Shown here one piece after another: positions 44,401 through 53,060 of a DNA stretch of 64,000 bases. The first letter of the stretch is position 1. Each line of letters starts with the position of its first letter. Made by a program: the position numbers and the translations under genes. The notes beneath the pieces were generated by a model. That model was given only the letters and a program-made list of their open reading frames with translations, searched no databases and was not told the origin of the DNA. Source of the DNA: Bin87 sp965204685 (lineage in GTDB: Bacteria; Chloroflexota; Dehalococcoidia; Lucifugimonadales; UBA3495); contig OZ242004.1 in assembly GCA_965204685.1 (NCBI GenBank), forward strand, positions 868,001 to 932,000, in the 5' to 3' direction.

Positions 44401-44436
44401 GGCCCTGTCCGGTGGGACGGGGCCGCGTTGCTTGAG
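44401..44436 (+). terminator. Hairpin after clpC
   Basis: CGGCCCTGTCC pairs with GGACGGGGCCG around the loop GGTG (one mismatched pair) and is followed by CGTTGCTT. It lies about 30 bases after the clpC stop. Confidence 0.55.
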
Positions 44437-44493
44437 AATTGCATCCAACGGCGATGGACCGGTCGATCAACTCTAATGCTAGAATCCGGCGAG

Positions 44494-45753
44494 ATGCGAA
44501 TGAACAAGCGCCTGGGGGCGTCGCATCTGAGCCGGGCACGGGAGAACAGTATGATTGCACTGTTCGCATTGTTACTTGCTGTGGTGTTTGCGCTATTCAA
44601 CGCAGATAGCGTCCTTGGGCTTTTGTTACCGCCGCAGCCGGTCGCTCCATCGACCGCTCAGGCATCCGGGTCGGCACCCGAACCTGCCCGCGTCGTCACG
44701 AGCACTGAGACTGAGGCTTTCCTCTTGGAGCTCCGTAGTCAATACTTAGATGATCGGGCAGCGACCATAGACTGGTGGCTGATCGCCGTGACAATAGCTC
44801 TAGCGTTCATCATGTTACTGGTCGTCATCGCCGGCTTGCTGGGCTATCGCATTTTTAGGGAGATACTCGATGACGCCCGGGGGTATAGGGACGAAGCGCA
44901 GAAGAGCGTGCAGGAGATCGCGGAATTACGAAAACAAGCGCAAGAAGGGTCGGAGGAGATCAGAAACCTCCGAGAAATCACAGCTGAGCAAGTGGCAGCA
45001 TTCGACGAATTAGCCAGCGTGTCGGATCTTGTCAGCGAAGTCCCCGGCAGTAGCGACGTTGACCGCGCCACAATCGAAGCGATCAGGTTGCAACGCAACG
45101 GCGAGATCGAATCCGCCATGACGATATGGCAAGGTATTGCCAATACGATGGAACGTGTCGAACCCGATCGCGCTAGCCGCGCTTGGTTTTCTGTTGGTTA
45201 TCTTTACTTGCAAACCAAGGACAAAGACTACCAAGCTGCCGTTTCTGCTTTCGACAAAGCTATCGAACTCAGGCCGGCATTTGTGCAAGCTTACAATAAC
45301 CGTGGGGTCGCCAAATCGGAACTCGGGCAGGATGTAGAGGCCATAAACGATTACGATAAGGCTATCGATCTCGATCGCACGTACTCAGTGGCGTACATCA
45401 ATCGTGGAGCGTCAAAATTTAACCTTGGTCAGCTAGTGCAGGCTAAACAAGACTACGCCCTGGCTATTCATCACAATTCTGCATCTGCGGAGGCATACTG
45501 CAATCTTGGAGAAGTTGAGATCAAACTCGAACAACACGAAAGCGCAGTTGAAAACTGCACATCGGCGATACGACGAAACCCAGGATTGGGGGAGGCCTAC
45601 TATCACCGCGGCAGAGCGCAGGCGGCTCTGAACCGCACGGCGGACGCGCGATCGGATTTCGCAACGGCATCAATATTGGCGGAACAAAAAAACAACGCCG
45701 ACCTCAAAGAAAAGGTGGAAAAGGCGCTTGCTGATTTAGACGCCTTGGGATGA
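44494..45753 (+). CDS. Membrane-anchored TPR protein
   Basis: A 419-residue protein. Two membrane segments (IALFALLLAVVFALF near residues 20-40 and WWLIAVTIALAFIMLLVVIAGLLGY near 98-122) flank an extracytoplasmic loop. A coiled coil follows (RGYRDEAQKSVQEIAELRKQ) and then at least five tetratricopeptide repeats (YQAAVSAFDKAIELRPAFVQAYNNRGVAK and similar). It would scaffold a complex at the inner face of the membrane. The start is uncertain (ATG 44476, 44494, 44500 or 44551). It is slightly AT-richer than its neighbours. No partner genes identify its process. Confidence 0.78.
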   Translation: MRMNKRLGASHLSRARENSMIALFALLLAVVFALFNADSVLGLLLPPQPVAPSTAQASGSAPEPARVVTSTETEAFLLELRSQYLDDRAATIDWWLIAVTIALAFIMLLVVIAGLLGYRIFREILDDARGYRDEAQKSVQEIAELRKQAQEGSEEIRNLREITAEQVAAFDELASVSDLVSEVPGSSDVDRATIEAIRLQRNGEIESAMTIWQGIANTMERVEPDRASRAWFSVGYLYLQTKDKDYQAAVSAFDKAIELRPAFVQAYNNRGVAKSELGQDVEAINDYDKAIDLDRTYSVAYINRGASKFNLGQLVQAKQDYALAIHHNSASAEAYCNLGEVEIKLEQHESAVENCTSAIRRNPGLGEAYYHRGRAQAALNRTADARSDFATASILAEQKNNADLKEKVEKALADLDALG

Positions 45754-45825
45754 TCTGAGCGCATAGGCCCAGATCAACGAGATTGCCGCCCCTACACACA
45801 CTGCGAACCTGCGTTACGCAGTGCG

Positions 45826-46584
45826 TCACCTGAACAAATCCTTATCCGGCTCCCGCACAATCGCCCGGCTGTCGGCGTCTTCCATGGGCTCGTAGGGGTA
45901 GCCCTTGACGAGGGCCACGGGGACGCCCAGGAGCTTGCCGGTGACCAGCTCGGCGGTGGCGGCCAGTTCGTCGGCGACGGCGATGGTGGTGGTGTGCAGC
46001 TCGTTGCCGTGGGGGTCGAACTCGCCGACGTAGCTGATGACGGGGTTGAAGCCGGCCACGCCGATGGACACGTTGATGGCGCCGTTGCGCCAGGGGCGGC
46101 CGAAGGTATCGGACACCAGCACCGCCACGTCCACGCCGAGACGCTGGCGGATGCTGTCGCGGATGCGGCGGGCCGAGGCGTCGGGGTCCACGGGGAGCAG
46201 GCAGATGGAGTTGGAGCCGGGGATGTTGGAGGCGTCTATGCCGGCATTGGCGCAGATGTAGCCGTGGTAGGTCTCGCTGATGATGACGCCCCGGTCCATG
46301 CGGACGACGCGGCGGCTCTCGCGCAGGATCATCTCGGTGTGACGCGGGTCGCGGCGGTGGCCCTCGGTGATGGCGACGGCCAGGGGCGACGCTTCCACCT
46401 CGTCGATGGTCATGACGCGGCCCTCGGCCTTGCTGACGATCTTCTGGGTGACCACGACCACATCGCCCTGCTCGATGGGCGTGCCCTGGGCGGCGGCGGC
46501 GTCCATGATCTGGGCGGCCAGGTCGTCACCGGCCTGGACCTCAGGCAGACCCTCAATTCCTACGGCACGAATTTCCGGCGGCAT
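45826..46584 (-). CDS. cofE: Coenzyme F420-0:L-glutamate ligase
   Basis: A 252-residue CofE enzyme, which adds glutamates to coenzyme F420-0 using GTP. Characteristic blocks are DVVVVTQKIVSKAEGRV, GVIISETYHGYICANAGIDASN, VLVSDTFGRPWRNGAINVSIGVAG and DELAATAELVTGKLLGVPVALVKGYPY. It is stand-alone, without the FbiB nitroreductase-like domain of mycobacteria. It shows that the organism makes F420. The gene diverges from bluB; 226 bases separate the two starts, and no clear riboswitch was seen there. Confidence 0.93.
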   Translation of the reverse strand: MPPEIRAVGIEGLPEVQAGDDLAAQIMDAAAAQGTPIEQGDVVVVTQKIVSKAEGRVMTIDEVEASPLAVAITEGHRRDPRHTEMILRESRRVVRMDRGVIISETYHGYICANAGIDASNIPGSNSICLLPVDPDASARRIRDSIRQRLGVDVAVLVSDTFGRPWRNGAINVSIGVAGFNPVISYVGEFDPHGNELHTTTIAVADELAATAELVTGKLLGVPVALVKGYPYEPMEDADSRAIVREPDKDLFR

Positions 46585-46810
46585 GGCGCACCTCCCGTTA
46601 CGGCGGCGGGGTGTTGATTACTCTGGGGATGGTTCCAGTTTATCACCGTGTGGCCCGGCTTCCGCGTGTGGCCTGACTTCCGGCGGCGACGAACCGGGTT
46701 CCCGCCAGCGGGGGAATTCTGGCGCAACCCCGTTTGCGTGCGTATGATAGCCGCACGCAGGATCGACGGCGCAACCAATGGCGCCGCGGTTTGCTTTGCC
46801 GGAGGGGCAG

Positions 46811-47596
46811 ATGAACCAACAGGGCTACCAACCGGACGACACTTCCGTAGACGGGGCATTGCTCAACGAGGCAACGATCAACGGGGCTTCGCTGGCCTTT
46901 CCGGATGCTGAGCGGCAGGCGGTGTACCGGGCGATCTACCAGCGGCGGGACATCCGCAATTTCCGTCCCGACCCCATACCCGACGAGACCCTGGCCCGCA
47001 TCATCCGGGCAGCGCACCACGGGCCGTCCGTCGGGTTCATGCAGCCCTGGGACTTCATTCTGGTCAAGGATCTGGAACGCCGGCGGAAAGTCAAGGATCT
47101 TTTCGACCGGGAGCGGGACGCCGCGGCGTGCTTTTTCGACGAGCCACGACGGTCCGCGTATCTTTCGCTGAAGCTGGAGGGCATCCTGGAAGCGCCGGTG
47201 AACCTCTGCGTAACCTGCGACCCGACCCGCGCGGAAGTTGTGCTGGGGCGCAACTCCATGCCGGAGACCGACGTGTATTCCACCTGCTGCGCGGTGCAGA
47301 ACCTCTGGCTGGCGGCGCGGAGCGAAGGCGTCGGCGCGGGTTGGGTCAGCATTCTCAAGCTGCCGCAACTGCGCGGCATATTGGGGATACCGCCACACAT
47401 CATCCCGGTGGCCTACCTGTGCCTGGGCTATCCCGTGGAGTTCACCGACGAGCCGGGTTTGCAGCGGGCCGGCTGGCGCGACCGGCTGCCCGTGGAGGAC
47501 CTGCTGCACTTCGATGACTGGAACGGCTCGACGGGTGACGGTGACTGGAAGGGTCTGCGGGATGCGCTGGAAACTGAGACGAACCGATCTGCATAA
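46811..47596 (+). CDS. bluB: BluB-like 5,6-dimethylbenzimidazole synthase / nitroreductase
   Basis: A 261-residue flavoprotein of the nitroreductase fold. The BluB pattern is clear: QAVYRAIYQRRDIRNFRPDPI, AAHHGPSVGFMQPWDFILV, VLGRNSMPETDVYSTCCAVQNLWLAARSEGVGAGWVSI and PVAYLCLGYPVEF. BluB breaks down FMN with oxygen to give the lower ligand of vitamin B12. The Cys-Cys and Asp-Ser residues in this family support the call over a general nitroreductase. ATG 46811 is chosen since GGAGGGGCAG precedes it. No other cobalamin gene is in the window. Confidence 0.87.
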   Translation: MNQQGYQPDDTSVDGALLNEATINGASLAFPDAERQAVYRAIYQRRDIRNFRPDPIPDETLARIIRAAHHGPSVGFMQPWDFILVKDLERRRKVKDLFDRERDAAACFFDEPRRSAYLSLKLEGILEAPVNLCVTCDPTRAEVVLGRNSMPETDVYSTCCAVQNLWLAARSEGVGAGWVSILKLPQLRGILGIPPHIIPVAYLCLGYPVEFTDEPGLQRAGWRDRLPVEDLLHFDDWNGSTGDGDWKGLRDALETETNRSA

Positions 47597-47734
47597 GGAC
47601 GGTTACATTTGCGCCGGCAACCGTTACGGGTTCTCCTGCGCAAGTGTCACCAAATCGGCTCTCCAGTACCCGGCAAGAGGGGAGTGGTACAATCCCATCA
47701 CTGAGTTCTCCCAAATACCGGGAATCTTGACGCC

Positions 47735-48091
47735 ATGCTGACCCAAAATCATGCCGTGACCGCCCAGGAGTTCCTGGAGGCATCGGACCGCGAGTTTGCC
47801 GCCGGCGACCATCTGCAGGCGTCGGAGAAGCTATGGGGCGCGGCGACCCACGCGGTGATGGCGGTCGCCCAGCAGCGGGAGTGGCCGCACCGCAGCCACC
47901 GTTCGCTGAAAAACGCCGTGGGCCGGCTGACCGCGGAAACCGGCGACGATGGCATTGCCGGCGGCTTCGCTGCTGCTGAAAAGTTCCACAAGAACTTCTA
48001 TCACGACGAAATGGAAGATTTCGAGATTGCAGAAGACGGGCCGCTGGTGCATCGCTTCGTTGCCCGTGTCCTGGCATTGCTGAACAACTAG
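47735..48091 (+). CDS. PaREP1/HEPN-like small protein
   Basis: A 118-residue helical protein with the PaREP1/HEPN pattern: FLEASDREFAAGDHLQASEKLWGAATHAVMAVAQQREW, HRSHRSLKNAV and EKFHKNFYHDEM. A paralogue of the same length is encoded at 60142-60501. HEPN-like proteins are often RNases of toxin-antitoxin or defence systems; the usual R-x4-6-H motif could be RSHRSLKNAV or similar but is not convincing. No nucleotidyltransferase antitoxin partner is adjacent. It lies just before the thiamine-diphosphate enzyme gene. Confidence 0.65.
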   Translation: MLTQNHAVTAQEFLEASDREFAAGDHLQASEKLWGAATHAVMAVAQQREWPHRSHRSLKNAVGRLTAETGDDGIAGGFAAAEKFHKNFYHDEMEDFEIAEDGPLVHRFVARVLALLNN

Positions 48092-48104
48092 AGAGGTTTG
48101 AACC

Positions 48105-49772
48105 ATGTCCATCGACGTCGCTACTTCCATTGCCCGCATCCTCAAGCAGGAGGGTGTCGAGTGGGTTTCCACCTTCCCCGTCTGCCGGGTGAACAACGCC
48201 CTGGGGCGCGAGGGCGTGCCCATGATCATGATGCGGGACGACCGCTACGCCGTGGCCCTGGCCGACGCCTACTCCCGCGTCACCGCCGGTGACCGCATCG
48301 GCGTCTGCACCGTGCAGGGCGGCGTCAACGGCGCGGGCCTGCAGTACTCCTTCCCCGGGCTGGCGCAGGCTTTTGAGGACAACTCGCCGATGCTGTGCAT
48401 CACCGACGGCATCCCGGCGGGCAGCACCGAGAACACCATGTTCGACGTGTCCACCAGCCTGAAGACCGTCACCAAGTGGTTCGGCTACATTGACCGGCCG
48501 GAACGGACGCCCGAGTTCCTGCGCCGCGCCTTCTCCATGCTGCGCAGCGGCCGGCCCGGTCCGGTGGTCCTGGCCGTGCCCAACGCCGCCGGCGTGTACG
48601 ACGAGACCGCCGATCCCTACTTCCCCGTGCGCGGCTACAAGTCCGCGCCCGACCCGTCGGACGTGGCCCAGGCCATCGACCTGCTCATGGACGCCGCCAA
48701 CCCGCTGATCTACGCCGGCGAGGGCGTCATCTACGCCGGCGCCTCCGAGGAGTTGGTGGGCCTGGCCGAGCTGCTCAACGCTCCGGTGATCACTACCCTC
48801 AAGGCCAAGGGCGCGTTCCCGGAGAACCACCCGCTGTTCGTGGGAGTGCGCGGCGAGCATCCCATCGCCTACCTGAACAAGAGCGACGTCATCCTCACCG
48901 TGGGCAGCAGCCTGTCGCCGGGCCGGTTCACCCACGGCATCCCCAACGCGGCCGGCAAGACCATCATCCAGTGCAACCTGGACGACCTGCACCTGAATCG
49001 CATCTTCCCCACGCACCACGCGGTGCTGGGCGACGCCAGGTTCACCCTGCAAGCATTGGCCGATGAGGTATCCCGGCGCACTGACGGCGCGGGTCGGGCC
49101 GCCGGCAACGTGGTCGCGGAGATCCGGGAAACGCGCGACGCCGGCCTGGCCGAGTACCGCGAGGCGATGGCCTCCGGCGATACCCCCATCAACCCCTACC
49201 GCGTCATCGGCGACATGATGAAGGTGCTGGACCCGTACAACTCCTTCGTGACCCACGAGTCCGGCAACACCCGCGACCAGCTCAGCACGGTATACGACAC
49301 CCTGATCCCTCGTGGCTTCCTGGGTTGGGGCAACATCTCCACCCTGGGGTTCGGCCTGGCTGGCGCCATGGCGGCCAAGCTGGCCTTCCCCGGCCGCCAG
49401 ACCGTGGCCCTGTCGGGCGACGCCGGCATGGGCTACATGCTGGGCAACCTGGAGGTTCCGGTGCGCCAGAACCTGGGCATCACCATTGCCCACGTGGCCA
49501 ACGGCGGGTTCGCCGGCTACGGCCCCGGGTTCTGGGGCGACGGCCATGACCCCTACACCCACCGGGTGATGGGTCCCGAGGACATCAACATGTCTCGCGC
49601 CGTGGCCGAGCTTGGTCTGTACACCGAACGGGTCACCGAGCCGTCCGACGTGGTGCCCGCACTGGAGCGCGCCCTGGCCGCCAACGAGACCGGACAGCCG
49701 GCCTACGTCGAATTCATCTGCTCGCAGTACCCGCGCTACGGCGGCTTCGCGCCGAGCAGCATCGCCCACTGA
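48105..49772 (+). CDS. Thiamine-diphosphate enzyme, acetolactate synthase-like
   Basis: A 555-residue three-domain enzyme of the AHAS/benzoylformate decarboxylase group. The N-terminal Pyr domain has IGVCTVQGGVNGAGLQYSF, the middle domain ANPLIYAGEGVIYAGASEEL, and the C-terminal PP domain the cofactor site GDAGMGYMLGNLEVPVRQNLG ... ANGGF. The catalytic Glu expected near residue 45 is not seen; the segment reads MRDDRYAVALADAYSRV. The PP motif is GDAG rather than GDGS. The substrate is therefore unknown, probably a 2-oxo acid. The ATG follows AGAGAGGTTTGAACC. Confidence 0.83.
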   Translation: MSIDVATSIARILKQEGVEWVSTFPVCRVNNALGREGVPMIMMRDDRYAVALADAYSRVTAGDRIGVCTVQGGVNGAGLQYSFPGLAQAFEDNSPMLCITDGIPAGSTENTMFDVSTSLKTVTKWFGYIDRPERTPEFLRRAFSMLRSGRPGPVVLAVPNAAGVYDETADPYFPVRGYKSAPDPSDVAQAIDLLMDAANPLIYAGEGVIYAGASEELVGLAELLNAPVITTLKAKGAFPENHPLFVGVRGEHPIAYLNKSDVILTVGSSLSPGRFTHGIPNAAGKTIIQCNLDDLHLNRIFPTHHAVLGDARFTLQALADEVSRRTDGAGRAAGNVVAEIRETRDAGLAEYREAMASGDTPINPYRVIGDMMKVLDPYNSFVTHESGNTRDQLSTVYDTLIPRGFLGWGNISTLGFGLAGAMAAKLAFPGRQTVALSGDAGMGYMLGNLEVPVRQNLGITIAHVANGGFAGYGPGFWGDGHDPYTHRVMGPEDINMSRAVAELGLYTERVTEPSDVVPALERALAANETGQPAYVEFICSQYPRYGGFAPSSIAH

Positions 49773-49850
49773 TCGGAGTTACGCTGGAAGGCAGGCGGGA
49801 GACGCTCTATCCACCCGGCGCCCCGCCTCCTCAGCACGGAGAATGCAGCC

Positions 49851-50105
49851 ATGCAACTCACCCTTGAGATCGACGAAAAAGTCCTGGCCCGCGTCAGCAA
49901 GATCGCCCAAGCACAGGATACAACCGTAGCGGCGATGGTCGTGGAGTACCTGACTTCCATTGCCAACAGCGAGGCCAGCGCCCGCTTGGAACGCATCCCC
50001 AAGATACGTGAAGCGATTGAAAAAGCCGAGCGCGAGGCGGGTTTTGTGAACATGAACCGGGATGATACGTATGACCGGCCGCTTCGCTTTTACTATGGCA
50101 AGTAG
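49851..50105 (+). CDS. Ribbon-helix-helix-type antitoxin (VapB-like)
   Basis: An 84-residue protein starting MQLTLEIDEKVLARVSKIAQAQDTTVAAMVVEYL, the form of a ribbon-helix-helix or DUF6364-type antitoxin. The C-terminal half is charged and would bind the toxin. The partner toxin gene overlaps its end by 11 bases but is broken (50095-50247), so this is a surviving antitoxin without a working toxin. The ATG follows ACGGAGAATGCAGCC. Confidence 0.75.
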   Translation: MQLTLEIDEKVLARVSKIAQAQDTTVAAMVVEYLTSIANSEASARLERIPKIREAIEKAEREAGFVNMNRDDTYDRPLRFYYGK

Positions 50106-50247
50106 GGATTTCTTCGACGCCAACATACTGATCTATGCGTAGGATCGGAGGGACCCGGTCAAACAAGCGCGGGCGTTCGACTTGTTGTCGGAAGACCTGA
50201 ACGCTGGGCAGTCGTATAACGGCGTTATGGTGGTAAATCCGTTTTGA
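50095..50247 (+). pseudogene. vapC-like PIN toxin remnant
   Basis: The frame reads MASRDFFDANILIYA, then TAG at 50140-50142, then DRRDPVKQARAFDLLSEDLNAG and ends GVMVVNPF and TGA. The first part is the N-terminus of a PIN-domain VapC toxin with its first metal-binding Asp; the last part looks like the C-terminal end of such proteins. The middle, about 80 residues with the other acidic residues, is missing. Both a nonsense codon and an internal deletion have therefore inactivated it. Confidence 0.75.
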
Positions 50248-50255
50248 GGAAAAAC

Positions 50256-50612
50256 GTGGGCATTTTCAACATAACCATCCAAATCGGCAACCTCAACGGT
50301 GAGCATTTCGAGGATGTCGAGGTAATGGTGGATACCGGTGCGATTACCACGGTGGTTCCTCGCAATATCCTGGAAGGGCTGGGCATCCAACCGGTCCGCA
50401 GCGCCACGTTTGAATACGCCGGTGGCGAGCAGGTGCAGCTGGATATGGCTCAGGCAAACGCCATAGTAGAAGGGGTCGAAACCATTACCTGGGTCATCTT
50501 CGGCGAGGCGGGGATGTCACCCCTGCTGGGCGCCTACACGCTGGAGGGCGTGTTCCTCGCCGTTGACCCTTACAACGAGCGGCTGATTCCGGTGGTAGGC
50601 TCGCTGAAGTAG
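50256..50612 (+). CDS. Retropepsin-like aspartic protease, clan AA
   Basis: A 118-residue protein with VEVMVDTGAITTVVPRNILEGLG, the D-T-G-A active site of single-domain retropepsin-like proteases, followed by ANAIVEGVETITWVIFGE and SPLLGAYTLEGVFLAVDP, which form the second part of the fold. It would act as a dimer. Bacterial members are common and mostly uncharacterised. GTG 50256 is used because TTTTGAGGAAAAAC lies directly before it. Its 3' end overlaps the opposing vsr remnant by 43 bases. Confidence 0.75.
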   Translation: MGIFNITIQIGNLNGEHFEDVEVMVDTGAITTVVPRNILEGLGIQPVRSATFEYAGGEQVQLDMAQANAIVEGVETITWVIFGEAGMSPLLGAYTLEGVFLAVDPYNERLIPVVGSLK

Positions 50613-50974
50613 AGGTTGGCACGACGGTTTTGCAGATATTCCAGCAAGGCCGCCGTGTCCTCGCGCAAACGACATTCCCAAACGATAAACACCGTCCAGC
50701 CCATTTCATGCAGTTTGGCATGATTGGCGGCGTCGCGAACCAGATTGCCGTCGAGTTTGCGGTTCCAGAACTCCGTATTGGTAGTCGGGCGACGCTGCCC
50801 CTTGCGGCAATCGTGACCGTGCCAGAAACAGCCCTGCACCAGCACGACGGTATTGTAACGACGCAAGACCAAATCGGGCGCGCCGGGCAACTTGCGCACG
50901 TTCAGCCAATAGCGAAAGCCCGCGCTTCATACGGCACGCCTAACGTATCGCTCCGCTGCAGTGCCCCGGTTGCG
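50570..50974 (-). pseudogene. Very-short-patch repair endonuclease (vsr), interrupted
   Basis: The - strand encodes most of a Vsr nuclease: LPGAPDLVLRRYNTVVLVQGCFWHGHDC with the catalytic Asp and zinc ligands, then RDAANHAKLHEMGWTVFIVWECRL. In frame upstream of it, the N-terminal part reads RNRGTAAERYVRRAV, then a TGA at 50927-50929, then SAGFRYWLNVRK. The N-terminal helix is thus cut off by a stop and no Met start remains. A downstream start (GTG near 50899) would give only the catalytic core. Vsr repairs T:G mismatches beside cytosine-5 methylation, but no such methylase is present. Confidence 0.78.
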
Positions 50975-50996
50975 AACACCAACCAATAGCGACTGA

Positions 50997-51767
50997 TCAC
51001 CCTTGAAAGATATGTTCTCGGTGATAAGCAAGCAAATCTCTATCGGGCGAAAATTTTTCTGGCAGTGAAATCGGCCGGCCTTCATAAAAGCCGATGGCAT
51101 CTGTGAAAAATGCGCCGGCGGACGCAGGATGATCGCGTGATACGCGGACAGTCATATCGTCATTGATGGTCAGTAGTCCGGCGTCAAATGCCCTGTCGTG
51201 GAGCGCTGACAGCAGTAACCCGTTCTTCGGATTCGTCCTGTTGGCAGTGTCGTAATGCCAGGGAACGATATGGCTTGCGATAAGCAACCGGGGAATGGCA
51301 AGCCCGGTAATGCAGCATTGCTCGTTATAGGCACTCATAACCGCCGCGCGGAAGAACCGCTGCCCGATGCGAGTGGTGGCCCGTACAACTCGGTCTTGCC
51401 CAACGGGCAAATCGTCATAGTCTGGTACAGCCTGTTCGACAACGGCTTCCCACATCGCTTCCGTTGCTAGTAGCGCCCGTTCACACTCGACGGCGAAACG
51501 TTCCCAATCACCGGTCATTTCGTCCCACATAGCACGGTCGTTAGCAGAAGCCGCCCGCAGTCCCTTGCGCCCGGTTGAGGTAATCGCCGGGTCCAGGCTG
51601 GCGATGTTGCCCATCTTCATGGACAGGGCAGACGGTGTTCGCTCGATAGCCGCCGCAGCCCGAATGATGTCGGGGTTACGAGAGCTAATTCTGGCGAAAG
51701 GTATTCGGCAGTAGAGTGCGAACGCCACCAGCAATTGCTGGCGGGTCCAGTTAGTGCGAGCGGTCAT
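50997..51767 (-). CDS. HNH restriction-type endonuclease
   Basis: A 256-residue endonuclease. The N-terminus (WTRQQLLVAFALYCRIPFARI ... IERTPSALSMKMGNIASLDP) is the DNA-recognition domain common to such enzymes. The C-terminal HNH_2 domain has YNEQCCITGLAIPRLLIASHIVPWHYD and NGLLLSALHDRAFDAGLL, with its catalytic His in SHIVPW. Relatives are parts of restriction systems with a methylase and Vsr. The start ATG lies 3 bases after the preceding gene's stop, so both are in one operon. The vsr remnant follows directly. The partner methyltransferase is missing here. Confidence 0.82.
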   Translation of the reverse strand: MTARTNWTRQQLLVAFALYCRIPFARISSRNPDIIRAAAAIERTPSALSMKMGNIASLDPAITSTGRKGLRAASANDRAMWDEMTGDWERFAVECERALLATEAMWEAVVEQAVPDYDDLPVGQDRVVRATTRIGQRFFRAAVMSAYNEQCCITGLAIPRLLIASHIVPWHYDTANRTNPKNGLLLSALHDRAFDAGLLTINDDMTVRVSRDHPASAGAFFTDAIGFYEGRPISLPEKFSPDRDLLAYHREHIFQG

Positions 51768-51769
51768 CT

Positions 51770-52858
51770 TCAATCATGTAGCGGGAACCGAAATCTAATC
51801 TCACGGGCTATACGATCACGAATTTTACTTTCGTCATCTTTGTTCCAGAACAAGTGCAGATGTTGCGAAATGTCAAATACCAGTTTTTCTTTGAGTGATT
51901 CGTGGCATGTGAATAAAACTTCCAACCCAAGAGCATGTGCGTATCCTATTTCGTAATACACGCTGCCCCTAGCTCCATCGTGTCCGTGAGTAACATCTGC
52001 AACGAGGAACCTAGAGCGGCTGATTTCCTCTTTGACCGTATCGATTATTTTATCAACTCCGAGTTCTCTATTGACACAGTAGGGTGTATACCCTGCGGAT
52101 TCGATGGCGGGTTTCAAAACAGTGTCGTAGAAGGGATCCATGCTTGAATCGAACCACATGGCGACGAACGCCTGTCGAGAGTCAGCGTTTCGGTTTAGAT
52201 TCTCCAGGCGATGGCTTCCGGGAGCGGTCACTGTAGCGCGAATAGCCTCGGTGCCGTTGATTTTGTTCCCGTCCCGGTCGCGCCTAAGTGATACTTCTCC
52301 GGTAACCCATCCTTGCTCCCGCAGGTAGTCAAACAATCTGCTAATGTCTTGATAATCGACAGACTCAGACCACGCGAGAGGTTGCCCAGATCGCAAGCCG
52401 ATGGCTATAGTATGGATTCGCAGAGATTGAGATCGACTCGGCGGAGACAGAAAACCTGCGCGAGGTGCGGGCTGCGCGTTGAACATCTTTATCCTCTCTT
52501 CGATATAGCCAAGCAACCGGTCAGCACGTTGGACTACAGGAAGAGGTTGGCTCTCCAGTGCCAGGCCGATTTCTTCGGAAGTGATGACTGGTCTGCTGAC
52601 ACCTGATCTCCTTTCATTGACGAGCCAAGTGGTCAGGCGCGCACAGGCGTGATTGTCGAGTCTCCAAAGTTCTTCAACATCAGCACTACCAATCGCATAC
52701 CTGCCACCAGCGCGGGGTGAATCGACGTGCAACATGCCGTCGGACAACCGATGGATTTCGGCCGCAAAATCTGGCCACAGCAGGCACGATTCCTTAACTA
52801 GCCTTCGCCAAGCACTCGTCAACAAGGTCAGAAGCGGTTTCTTTGATTCTGCAACCAT
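51770..52858 (-). CDS. Protein with deoxyribosyltransferase/TIR-like C-terminal domain
   Basis: A 362-residue protein. The first 215 residues are not recognised. The rest (QAFVAMWFDSSMDPFYDTVLKPAIESAGYTPYCVN, IIDTVKEEISRSRFLVADVT, GSVYYEIGYAHALGLEVLFTC, FDISQHLHLFW) is the nucleoside 2-deoxyribosyltransferase-like fold seen in many bacterial defence effectors related to TIR. The ExxYA-like element YYEIGYAHAL supplies the acidic residue of the family. It may cleave a nucleotide such as NAD+. It begins the operon that continues with the HNH nuclease. A GTG at 52882 is an alternative start. Confidence 0.72.
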   Translation of the reverse strand: MVAESKKPLLTLLTSAWRRLVKESCLLWPDFAAEIHRLSDGMLHVDSPRAGGRYAIGSADVEELWRLDNHACARLTTWLVNERRSGVSRPVITSEEIGLALESQPLPVVQRADRLLGYIEERIKMFNAQPAPRAGFLSPPSRSQSLRIHTIAIGLRSGQPLAWSESVDYQDISRLFDYLREQGWVTGEVSLRRDRDGNKINGTEAIRATVTAPGSHRLENLNRNADSRQAFVAMWFDSSMDPFYDTVLKPAIESAGYTPYCVNRELGVDKIIDTVKEEISRSRFLVADVTHGHDGARGSVYYEIGYAHALGLEVLFTCHESLKEKLVFDISQHLHLFWNKDDESKIRDRIAREIRFRFPLHD

Positions 52859-52882
52859 ATGCTCATCTACCACGCTGCACAC

Positions 52883-53060
52883 ATTTTAGATTAGATCCAA
52901 TGCCTCGCTAGCGGGAAGCGCACTCGGATTATCTATACACCCCGTCCACTGTATCACTGCGGACCTTCCTCAGGCGGGAGCAGGCCGGCGAGGGGGATTC
53001 CCATATCGCCACACCATGAAACCGACTTGGGCCGGCCGGTGTATAATAGTCGGGATAAAT
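52883..53060. other. Intergenic region upstream of the deoxyribosyltransferase-like gene
   Basis: No gene seen. AT-rich blocks such as CACATTTTAGATTAGATC (52879-52896) and TTATCTATACACC lie here. The promoter of the - strand operon should be within the first 100 bases, but no box pair is convincing. Confidence 0.4.

Noticed and set aside
46585..46810. Cobalamin riboswitch before bluB
   Set aside because: The B12-box and conserved core were looked for and not found; only a possible TATGAT box is present.
47442..49769. 775-codon - strand frame opposite bluB and the thiamine-diphosphate enzyme gene
   Set aside because: Shadow of conserved + strand genes.
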